Part shown: positions 43,585 through 50,944 of the stretch, in pieces
Layout of the letters: each line of letters starts with the position of its first letter
Position numbering within the stretch: position 1 is the stretch's first letter
Origin: Verrucomicrobiales bacterium
GTDB taxonomy: Bacteria; Verrucomicrobiota; Verrucomicrobiia; Verrucomicrobiales; DEV007
Reading direction: 5' to 3'
NCBI GenBank assembly: GCA_016795385.1
Contig: JAEUHI010000025.1
Coordinates: 62,001-126,000, forward strand
Length of the DNA stretch: 64,000 nucleotides
Translations under genes and position numbers: made by a program
Notes under the pieces: model-generated
The model's database searches: none
Told to the model about the DNA's origin: nothing
What the model saw: the letters and a program-made list of their open reading frames with translations, nothing else

Positions 43585-44451
43585 CTACTCCACCTTCAAT
43601 CGGTTTATTATCCCGGTGAAGAACTTCTCCCCCCAGAGGGCGACCGCGTCCGCATCCCGGATGAAGGGCAGCACGTCGGCGCGGGCCAGGTCGAAGTCGA
43701 CTTCGGCGAAGCGCTTTCGCAGCAGCCTTTGAACGGCTTCGCCCGTCAATCCTTCCGCGCCCTCCCAGTGTCCGGTCTGCTCCATTCGCTTTTGCAGGTG
43801 CGCGAGATGCACCGGGATGCCCTTCGCGAGATACCAGACGAAATCGTAGAAGTCGCGCCCCTTCACCCGCCGCTTCCAGCTCCGGCAGAGCAGCGCGTGG
43901 ATCTTGCCAGCGAAGAGGCAGGAGGGGCGGTAGAGCTTCACCTGGAAGGGGATCGGCAGCAGGAGCGTCTCCACCTCCGTCTCCGCCCCCGCCGGAGGAT
44001 CGGTGTCCAGCTCCATCTTGATCTTCAGTTTCCGCCCGGCGGGAAAATGGTTCTCCAGCCCACCGGGCACTCCGATCTCGAGGAGGTTGATCCGGGTGTT
44101 TCCCTTGTTGAAGGCCGAGTCGATCGCCGTTTCCACCTGCTTTTCCTTCTTTTCGACTTCGAAGGCGAAGCCGTAGCTGGCCAGTTCCGCCCGCACCGCC
44201 TCCATGTGGGGAGCGAGGTCGAAGTCCGCATCCGGTGCCAGCAGGGAGAAGTCCAGATCCTCCGAAAAGCGCGGCAGCCCGTGGAAGATCCGCAGGGCCG
44301 TCCCTCCGTAGAAAGCGGCATGCTCGTAGAACTTCGAACGCCACAGTCCGAGAAGGGCGAGTTCCTGCACGATCTCGCGCAGGGCGTTCTCCCAGTCGGA
44401 GGCCGTGACCGGTTCGTAGCGTTCGAGGAGGGACTGGAGCGCGGCGTTCAT
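43585..44451 (-). CDS. AbiEii/AbiGii nucleotidyltransferase toxin
   Basis: 288 residues from MNAALQSLLERYEP. The DNA-polymerase-beta-like nucleotidyltransferase motif is seen as FYGGTALRIFHGLPRFSEDLDFSL (split across residues 48-72), the hallmark of the AbiEii family. Later KLKIKMELD and the ALLCRSWKRRVKGRDFYDFVWYL segment fit the family. AbiEii toxins, type IV, transfer nucleotides to targets such as tRNA and give phage resistance or growth arrest. It overlaps the AbiEi gene by four bases (ATGA). All key residues seem intact. Confidence 0.88.
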   Translation of the reverse strand: MNAALQSLLERYEPVTASDWENALREIVQELALLGLWRSKFYEHAAFYGGTALRIFHGLPRFSEDLDFSLLAPDADFDLAPHMEAVRAELASYGFAFEVEKKEKQVETAIDSAFNKGNTRINLLEIGVPGGLENHFPAGRKLKIKMELDTDPPAGAETEVETLLLPIPFQVKLYRPSCLFAGKIHALLCRSWKRRVKGRDFYDFVWYLAKGIPVHLAHLQKRMEQTGHWEGAEGLTGEAVQRLLRKRFAEVDFDLARADVLPFIRDADAVALWGEKFFTGIINRLKVE

Positions 44452-45107
44452 GAAGCGGGAATCGTTCGGCGGGAGTGCCGCTTCGCCATCCACCGGGCAA
44501 AAACCGAGACCGACCTGCGCCGATACACTGCGGCGATGGACTCGATCAGTCCGGGGTCGAGTTCGACCATCCGGTCCTCCTCGATGCGCAGGTCGTCGAA
44601 GAGGAAGGCGGGCACTTCGCGCTGCGCTTGCAAGTCCGCGGCCTGGGCGATCCGGTCGCAGAGCGCCTTCTCCGGCTGTGCGAGGAGATAAGCGCCGCCC
44701 TTGGCGGTCTCCCGGGTCACGCCGATCGCGAAGGCCCGCTCCGGGATCGGAAGGTAACGGAAGCGGCCCACCGGGGTGTCGAAGCTCCTCTCCCGCTTCG
44801 AGGTCATGCACGTGATCTCCTCCACCCGTTCGGGAATCATCCCGTAGTGGGCGAGGGCGTTCTCCAAGCTCACATAAGACGGTCCGTAGACCAGGCCCGA
44901 GAGCACCCGCGGATCCACCGCCAATCCCTCCTCTCCGGTCGCAACCGCAATATAAAGACCCCGCTTCACCTGGATGATTTCTCCGCCTTCGCAGAGCCGG
45001 CGCAGCTTGTCCCGCGGAGCACGGAAGTTCCGGAGCCGGTCCATCGCCAACTGGTAATCGAACGGCACTCCGCGCGGAAGGCGCGATTTTTTCTCCAATT
45101 TTGCCAC
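44448..45107 (-). CDS. AbiEi-family antitoxin/transcriptional regulator
   Basis: 219 residues with a GTG start at 45107. An N-terminal winged helix (LPRGVPFDYQLAMDRL, GEIIQVKRGLYIA) precedes a C-terminal AbiEi antitoxin domain (SYVSLENALAHYGMIPE, FRYLPIPERAFAIG, EKALCDRI). AbiEi neutralises AbiEii and represses the operon. The GTG at 45107 fits the family start and stands seven bases after a -10, making a leaderless mRNA; a longer GTG start at 45167 would include the promoter. Confidence 0.85.
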   Translation of the reverse strand: MAKLEKKSRLPRGVPFDYQLAMDRLRNFRAPRDKLRRLCEGGEIIQVKRGLYIAVATGEEGLAVDPRVLSGLVYGPSYVSLENALAHYGMIPERVEEITCMTSKRERSFDTPVGRFRYLPIPERAFAIGVTRETAKGGAYLLAQPEKALCDRIAQAADLQAQREVPAFLFDDLRIEEDRMVELDPGLIESIAAVYRRRSVSVFARWMAKRHSRRTIPAS

Positions 45108-45114
45108 GATGTCG

Positions 45115-45143
45115 AAAATAAATCGACTTACTTGCAGAAACAA
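45115..45143 (-). promoter_or_regulatory. Candidate promoter for the AbiE pair, leaderless
   Basis: On the minus strand TTGTTT, a 17-bp spacer and TATTTT, seven bases before the GTG at 45107. The AT-rich stretch stands out in a GC-rich neighbourhood. Confidence 0.5.
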
Positions 45144-45242
45144 GCAGTTTTTAAGACTGCCACCCACGACCCCGAAACACAGGGTCTACCGGGACAGCTT
45201 TACCGACCGGGCACGCTCTCTCGCCCATTCGGTCAGCCCCCC

Positions 45243-46121
45243 TCAAAACTCGTTCCGGATCATCTCGATTTCCCCGAGGACGCGCTCCTGCCTCACCCGG
45301 AAGTAATTCAGCTTCATCAGCTCAAGCACGGCGAGGAAGGTGACGATCATCTCATGCTTGGTCGTCGCGCCCTTGAAAAGGGCGGCGAAGGGCATCGAGC
45401 CGCCGGGCGGGATCAGCCCGAGGAGGTGGTCGATCTTGTCGCCCACGGTGTACTGGTCATCGACGATTTCGCCGAGCCCTTCGTCGTTGAAACGGTCGAG
45501 GATGTTCTGGAAAGCGCGGATCAGGTCGAAGATGCTGAGACCGTCGTCGAGCGGGCGCTCTTCATCGCCGGCGGGGATGATCTTGTCGGGCCGGTGGGTG
45601 AAGTGATTCTGCTGCTTCGACTCGCGCTCTCCGAGTTTGCGGGCCGCTTCCTTGAATTTCTTGTACTCGATGAGCTGGCGGATGAGATCCCAGCGCGGAT
45701 CCTCCTCGTCGGCGTCCTCCTCGGGCGGCTGGACGTGCTTGGGCAGCATCATCCGGCTCTTGATGTAGCAGAGATTCGCCGCCATCACGAGGAACTCGCC
45801 CGCGAGGCCGATGTTGAGCAGCTTGAAGGTGTCGAGATACGACATGTACTGCTTCGTGATCCGCTCGATGGGGATGTCGTAGATGTCGATTTCCTCCTTC
45901 TTGATGAGGTAGAGGAGGAGGTCCATCGGTCCCTCGAAGATGTCGAGCTCGACCTTGTAGGGATTCTCGACGAAGTCGTCCGGATCGAAGGTGCCGGTCC
46001 CCTCGGTCTCGGGCAGGACCGGAGTTTCGGGAACGGCTACAGGCTCGGGAGCTGGATCGGATTCGGACACGGTCGTGGGGACTGGAGCCTTCAGCAAAGC
46101 CGCAGGCCCGTGCCTTTGCAA
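45243..46121 (-). CDS. scpA: Segregation and condensation protein ScpA (kleisin)
   Basis: 292 residues. After a 50-residue Pro/Glu-rich extension the kleisin N-domain begins YKVELDIFEGPMDLLLYLIK and continues IPIERITKQYMSYL; the C-terminal winged helix ends TFLAVLELMKLNYFRVRQE. ScpA bridges the SMC heads with ScpB. The gene is first of the scpA-abiEi-abiEii-scpB-pheA series on the minus strand. The start could be later than 46121, since the first 25 residues are low complexity. Confidence 0.95.
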   Translation of the reverse strand: MQRHGPAALLKAPVPTTVSESDPAPEPVAVPETPVLPETEGTGTFDPDDFVENPYKVELDIFEGPMDLLLYLIKKEEIDIYDIPIERITKQYMSYLDTFKLLNIGLAGEFLVMAANLCYIKSRMMLPKHVQPPEEDADEEDPRWDLIRQLIEYKKFKEAARKLGERESKQQNHFTHRPDKIIPAGDEERPLDDGLSIFDLIRAFQNILDRFNDEGLGEIVDDQYTVGDKIDHLLGLIPPGGSMPFAALFKGATTKHEMIVTFLAVLELMKLNYFRVRQERVLGEIEMIRNEF

Positions 46122-46242
46122 GGAGGGTCTCCGCCCACAACCGGGATATTTTCCGGCCGACCGGAGGCGGGACCTGCGTCATAAGCGGGAATTTTCCTCG
46201 CCGCTGCCGCAGATCGTGGAAATCTTGGGAATTCCCATTGTC

Positions 46243-46875
46243 ATGACCCCGCTCCTTTTCATCGAAATGACCGCCGTGGTCGTCTCGGCGCTCTACGGAA
46301 TCCTCCTCGCCGCCCGGAAGGGCATGGACGTGATGGGCGTTTTCACGGTGGCTTTTGCCGTCGCTTTCGGGGGCGGCACCTTGCGGGATCTCTTTCTCGA
46401 TCGCAATCCCCTCTTCTGGATCGGCAATCCCCACTACCCGGTCATCGTGTTTGTGATCTCCCTGCTCTCTGGGCTGATCCTGGGTCACCTCCGCCGGATC
46501 CGCCCGCTCCTGCCGCTACCCGATGCCCTCGGCATGGCCCTGTTCACGCTCACCGGCACGGCCTACGCGGCCGACGCCGGGACGAGCGCCTTTGTCGCGG
46601 TGATGCTGGGCGTCATCACCGGCACGTTCGGAGGGGTGCTAGGCGATCTGCTTTGCAACGAACTGCCTTCACTTTTCATCCCCAGCCCCTTGAACGCGAC
46701 CTGCGCCTTTACCGGGGCTTGGCTTTATCTGGGGCTGTTGAAAATCGACGTGCCGGAGCGGTATGCGCTCGTCGCGGGCATTCTCCTCATCGTCGCGTTC
46801 CGCCTCGCCGCAATCCGGTGGAACTGGACCCTGCCCGCCGTCCGCGAGGTGACGGGCAAGGGACCGAGACCATGA
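46243..46875 (+). CDS. Trimeric intracellular cation channel (TRIC/YadS) family protein
   Basis: 210 residues with six or seven membrane helices in two related halves. Each half carries a glycine-rich kink motif: AFGGGTLRDLFLD and FGGVLGDLLCNE, the hallmark of TRIC/YadS proteins. Prokaryotic members form trimeric potassium channels. The start at MTPLLFIEM avoids overlap with the scpA coding region. It converges on the CcsA gene. Confidence 0.9.
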   Translation: MTPLLFIEMTAVVVSALYGILLAARKGMDVMGVFTVAFAVAFGGGTLRDLFLDRNPLFWIGNPHYPVIVFVISLLSGLILGHLRRIRPLLPLPDALGMALFTLTGTAYAADAGTSAFVAVMLGVITGTFGGVLGDLLCNELPSLFIPSPLNATCAFTGAWLYLGLLKIDVPERYALVAGILLIVAFRLAAIRWNWTLPAVREVTGKGPRP

Positions 46876-46884
46876 AGGACCGAG

Positions 46885-48930
46885 TTACGCGGTGACTTCT
46901 TTTCCGGAGGGAGCGGTGGCGGTGCGCGAGGACTTCGCGCCACGCTCCATGAACCAGACAATGCCGCCCATCAGCATGAAGACACCCATCACCGCCCAGG
47001 AGAGATAAAGAGCCCCCCAGACCCCTTCGGTGAAACCGTAGCTGTGCAGACCGACGCCGAGGTTGTTCACCCCCCACCAGCTGAAGGTGGTGATGATGGC
47101 GAGGACGAGGCTCTGCACGTGAATGCCGATCTCGCGGATCCAGCCGGCCATGCGGCCGTGGAGAATCACGAGCGTCCAGAGACAGATCATGAGAGCGCCG
47201 TTTTCCTTCGGATCCCAGCCCCAGAAGCGGCCCCAGCTGTAGTTCGCCCAGATCCCGCCGAGGACAGTGCCCACGAGCGAGAAGAAAAGGCAGAAACAGA
47301 TGATGCCATAGTTCATCCGGGTGAGGAGACGATAGAAATCGGGATTCTCGTGCCGATGGAAGAGGCCTGCAAAACGTCCGGTGAGATAAACCATCCCGAT
47401 CAAGGCCGCGACCAGCGCGGCGGCGTAGCCGATGTTGATGATCGTGACATGGGTCGCGAGCCAGAAGTTCGTATCGAGGACGGCGACCAATTGCCCCATC
47501 GTGTCGGTGGCTTCCTTCGCTTCATATTTGATCGAGAGGAACATGCCCAGCACTCCCGACACAACCGCAACGAGCGTGCCCACCCCGAGACGGGTGAAAT
47601 ACTCGAGGATAAGCCCGAGGAGCACGGCCGTCGCCGTGATGAAGATCACGGTGTCGTAGAGATTCGTGATGGGGGGCCGTTCGCGGATGATGCAACGCAA
47701 GGTGATGCCGTAGACGTTGAGCACGAGACCGACAAAGGCGAGGGCACCCGCGAGGAAGAGCAAACGCTTGCCCATGGTGCTGCCAGGCGTCAGCCAGCTG
47801 AAGGCCATCACGACAAACGCGAAGATGAAACAGACGAGCGAATTGGAGAACCACTTGCCGCGATAGAGCTGGATCTCGAGCTTGGAATGAGTCCCCTCAC
47901 CACGCGCCTCCGCCACTTCGTGCTGTTTGTCGGAATAAGCCTGAAGGGCGCTGTGAAACGCCGGTTCCCCCTCGGCTTGCGCCTTCACGAGCCCTTGGAT
48001 ACCGGCCAGTTGTTCCTTCACCCAAGGGCGCTCGTCTTTGGAAGCGAGACCGGCGAGCATGAGGTCGCCGGCAGAGGTCCACTCCTCGTTTTCAGGATCT
48101 TTGGGTGGAAACAAGTTCAAGCCGCGGGCGGAACTCGCGTGGAAGAAAAAGAGTCTCGAAGCCGCGGAGAACATGCGCTCTTCCTCCGTCGCGCCGGCAG
48201 GCTGGCGGATCATCTGCACGAGCTGCTCGACCGTGATCTCGGGCATCTTGTCGATCATCTCGACCGTGTCGAGCCGCTTCGCCAACTCCGTGATTTCGGG
48301 CGGCATGATGTTTCCATTCACCAGAAGGTCTCCCTGGCGCGCGAAACCCAGCTGGCCGACGAGAAACTCGAACGAGCTGATGTTCCGCCCCAGCGTGAGG
48401 ATCATGCCCTCGATGCGATCGAGCTCATATTGGGGATCTTTCTCGCTCTTCTCGTATTGATCCTGCTTCTCAGCGTATTGGGCGCTCAACTCGGAAAGCT
48501 TCGCCCGACCCGGGAGCAATTCGTTGTAGGAATAGCGGTCGCGTTTCGCCTTCGGGGAGACGCCGATCTGCACGACGGCCTCCGAGTCATCGATCACGAA
48601 GATCGGCATGTCCTTCGCGAGCTCTCCACGGAAGAGCACATCGAGGAACCAGGCCGCGTAGTGAAGCTTGTGTTGCTCGCCATCCTGCGTCTCGAAGGAG
48701 ACCGCCGATTTGCCGAGGAATTGGAGCAGGGTGAAACGGGCCACGGTGTAGAGAGGCTTCACCCGTCCTTCGTGCTGCACGAGGAGGTTCTCGAAGGTGT
48801 GGACCGTCTCGTCTTTCCACGGCACATAGTTCTGGAGGGCGCTCTTCGGCAACTCGCGGGCGGAAAGATTCCCGGAGCCGGCGAAGAGAGCGAAGAGCGA
48901 AAGCAGGGCGAAACGCAGAGCGGATTTCAT
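46885..48930 (-). CDS. Cytochrome c biogenesis protein CcsA-like (System II) with large N-terminal domain
   Basis: 681 residues from MKSALRF. The C-terminal half (residues about 390-665) has eight membrane helices with the haem-handling WWD motif in WGRFWGWDPKENGAL and flanking histidines (ATHVTIINIGY, LVILHGRMAGW). The N-terminal 360 residues, after a signal peptide, form a periplasmic domain with no known name; such extended CcsA proteins are found in PVC and Bacteroidetes. It overlaps the ResB gene by four bases (48927-48930), which suggests translational coupling. With ResB it attaches haem to CxxCH proteins. Confidence 0.9.
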   Translation of the reverse strand: MKSALRFALLSLFALFAGSGNLSARELPKSALQNYVPWKDETVHTFENLLVQHEGRVKPLYTVARFTLLQFLGKSAVSFETQDGEQHKLHYAAWFLDVLFRGELAKDMPIFVIDDSEAVVQIGVSPKAKRDRYSYNELLPGRAKLSELSAQYAEKQDQYEKSEKDPQYELDRIEGMILTLGRNISSFEFLVGQLGFARQGDLLVNGNIMPPEITELAKRLDTVEMIDKMPEITVEQLVQMIRQPAGATEEERMFSAASRLFFFHASSARGLNLFPPKDPENEEWTSAGDLMLAGLASKDERPWVKEQLAGIQGLVKAQAEGEPAFHSALQAYSDKQHEVAEARGEGTHSKLEIQLYRGKWFSNSLVCFIFAFVVMAFSWLTPGSTMGKRLLFLAGALAFVGLVLNVYGITLRCIIRERPPITNLYDTVIFITATAVLLGLILEYFTRLGVGTLVAVVSGVLGMFLSIKYEAKEATDTMGQLVAVLDTNFWLATHVTIINIGYAAALVAALIGMVYLTGRFAGLFHRHENPDFYRLLTRMNYGIICFCLFFSLVGTVLGGIWANYSWGRFWGWDPKENGALMICLWTLVILHGRMAGWIREIGIHVQSLVLAIITTFSWWGVNNLGVGLHSYGFTEGVWGALYLSWAVMGVFMLMGGIVWFMERGAKSSRTATAPSGKEVTA

Positions 48931-50180
48931 GTCGATGCGGGGTTGGCGAAACGTTTGCGGGCACGGGTCGTGAAGTTGACCAGCATGATGAGGAAATGGA
49001 TGAGGAGTCCGGCGCTGGTGACGATGAGGGAATACAGCGGCCACTGGTCGGCGGGATTGTTCGCCACGGCGAACTGGGAAAACATGTCATCTCCCGGCTG
49101 CGCACCGGAGGGACCGAAGGATTCCTGGAAGAACGTATAGCCGGCGTGGCGCATGGGCTCGTTCATCTTGATCTCGAGCGATTTGTCGGGCTCGCCCTCC
49201 TCGAAGCGGGTCACGCGGCTCTCGTAATTCCGCGCCATGGAGACACCGGGGTGACGCTCGAAAATGAATTGATCGAGCTTCACGGTGAAGGGCACGGTCC
49301 ACGATTTCTTCACCAGGAGGGCGCCATAGAGCTGATCCCCGATGGTGAAGGTGAAAGGCATCGGTTTCTCGCGAGGATCGAACCGGTAGGAGCCCGCCCA
49401 GAGGATCGCCTCGATCGGAGCCCCACCATCCCGGGGACGGATTTCGATGAAACATCCGGGCAGATTCTGCTCGGCCTCTTTCGAGGGTTTCTGCGGGGAG
49501 AGTTTGAAGCCATCGATCTCCTTGCCCGTGACACCTGCCGCCATCGGAGCCGAGGTCGGGATGGGCGTCGCGTTCGGCGCGTAGCCGTTGATGACCACAT
49601 CAAAAGGCAGGGTTTCCGCATGGATGACGCGCTGCTCGTCGGACCGCATCGTCTCGAGATACTCCGAGGGGTAGATCCAGGCTTTCTCGGCAACGCCCTC
49701 TTTCGAGAGAGGCATGATCTCAAGCTGCCATTCGCGGTAGCTCTCGACCCGGTTGCTCGACATGCCTCCGTAGAGAGCCATGTAGCCGTCGGTGGAGAAA
49801 GCCCACGTCACGAACCCGCCGGCGAGGAGCATGAGCATGCCGATGTGGGAGATGAGCATGCCGAATCCCTTCCAGCGTTTCCTCACCTTCACGATCGCCC
49901 CGAGAGTCATGTTGACGAAGAGGAGGATCATCAGGAGCAGTCCGCCGGGCAGGAGTACGGGGATGCCGAAGATCTTGTCGTCAAAGAACCACGAATGGAA
50001 ATACTTCGCCTTGGCGGCATGCAGGCCGTGATCGACCTGACCAAGCGTGCCCAGCAAGGTCACCAAGGTCATGAACACGAGCACGACGGTGGCGAGCTTG
50101 AAGGAGGTGAAAAATTGGAACAACAACCGCGGCCAATTTTGCGGAGACCAATCGATCGATTTGGAGGAGGGGTTTGCCAT
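48927..50180 (-). CDS. ResB/CcsB-like cytochrome c biogenesis protein
   Basis: 417 residues. Several membrane helices near the N-terminus (35-120: LATVVLVFMTLVTLLGTLGQ, LLLMILLFVNMTLGA, HIGMLMLLAGG) and one at the C-terminus (385-405) enclose a large periplasmic ResB-type domain with TFFQESFGPSG near the end. ResB holds the apocytochrome and works with CcsA in System II. It overlaps ccsA by four bases and starts 12 bp after the upstream lipoprotein gene. Confidence 0.9.
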   Translation of the reverse strand: MANPSSKSIDWSPQNWPRLLFQFFTSFKLATVVLVFMTLVTLLGTLGQVDHGLHAAKAKYFHSWFFDDKIFGIPVLLPGGLLLMILLFVNMTLGAIVKVRKRWKGFGMLISHIGMLMLLAGGFVTWAFSTDGYMALYGGMSSNRVESYREWQLEIMPLSKEGVAEKAWIYPSEYLETMRSDEQRVIHAETLPFDVVINGYAPNATPIPTSAPMAAGVTGKEIDGFKLSPQKPSKEAEQNLPGCFIEIRPRDGGAPIEAILWAGSYRFDPREKPMPFTFTIGDQLYGALLVKKSWTVPFTVKLDQFIFERHPGVSMARNYESRVTRFEEGEPDKSLEIKMNEPMRHAGYTFFQESFGPSGAQPGDDMFSQFAVANNPADQWPLYSLIVTSAGLLIHFLIMLVNFTTRARKRFANPAST

Positions 50181-50192
50181 GATCGGGTCGGA

Positions 50193-50846
50193 TCAGTTGG
50201 TGTTGATGTTGAGAGAGCTGACGAACTGGTCGAAGGCGGTGCCGTTCTGTTCGACAAGCGCCTTGGGTCCGGTCATCTTCACAAAGACGGCCCCGCCCTC
50301 ACCTGCGAGGATGAGCCCCATGAGACGATAGTCGGCGAATTTCTGATCGCTGCCCATGCCCGGAGAGAAGGTGCCATCCACCGATACGAACGTCGCCGGT
50401 TGGCCGAAGAGCGGACGCGTCGGCAAGGCGGCAACCTGCTCGTCGGTGAGCGCCTCCGCCCCCATCTGCGAGCGCCAGCGGTTCACGTTGGCGGCCAAAC
50501 CACCGCCGGCACCGGGGAGTCGGGCGACATAACATTCGCCTTCCCCGTTGGGGCCGAAGGTGAAATTGACGTCGCGCATCATGGAGCCGGCCTTTTCGGT
50601 CCAGCCCTCCGGCGTGTCATAGACGAGAGCGGCCGCGGCCCCGCTGGTGGATTCCGCCGCCTCCGCCGAAGGGCGGGTCGAATAACGGAAACGATCCATG
50701 CTCGTCTCGACGATACGGAAGTTTTTCTCCGAATCGGAGAGCGGGCGCTCGATGAGGCCGGGCGTGTCTTCCCCGCCGCAGGAGGCGAGAAAACTGGCCA
50801 GGGCCAACAAGGGCAAAGTCACGGAAAAGACCGGAGGACGCATCAT
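50193..50846 (-). CDS. Lipoprotein of unknown function in cytochrome c maturation operon
   Basis: 217 residues with a lipoprotein signal, lipobox ASC near residue 19 (LASFLASCGGE). The rest has no domain I can name; segments DTPEGWTEKAGSMMRDVNF and FTFGPNGEGECYVA suggest a beta-rich fold. It is 12 bp upstream of resB and 98 bp downstream of the DUF2231-cytochrome gene, so it likely helps in the same assembly process. Two adjacent ATGs (50846 and 50843) may serve. Confidence 0.75.
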   Translation of the reverse strand: MMRPPVFSVTLPLLALASFLASCGGEDTPGLIERPLSDSEKNFRIVETSMDRFRYSTRPSAEAAESTSGAAAALVYDTPEGWTEKAGSMMRDVNFTFGPNGEGECYVARLPGAGGGLAANVNRWRSQMGAEALTDEQVAALPTRPLFGQPATFVSVDGTFSPGMGSDQKFADYRLMGLILAGEGGAVFVKMTGPKALVEQNGTAFDQFVSSLNINTN

Positions 50847-50944
50847 GGGGAGGTTTGCTGGAGGATTACGACGCCAACGAGGGCGGGAGCGCTCAAATTC
50901 GCCGCGATGGCGCAAGGGGAAAGCAGGAAAAAGCGGCGAAATCC

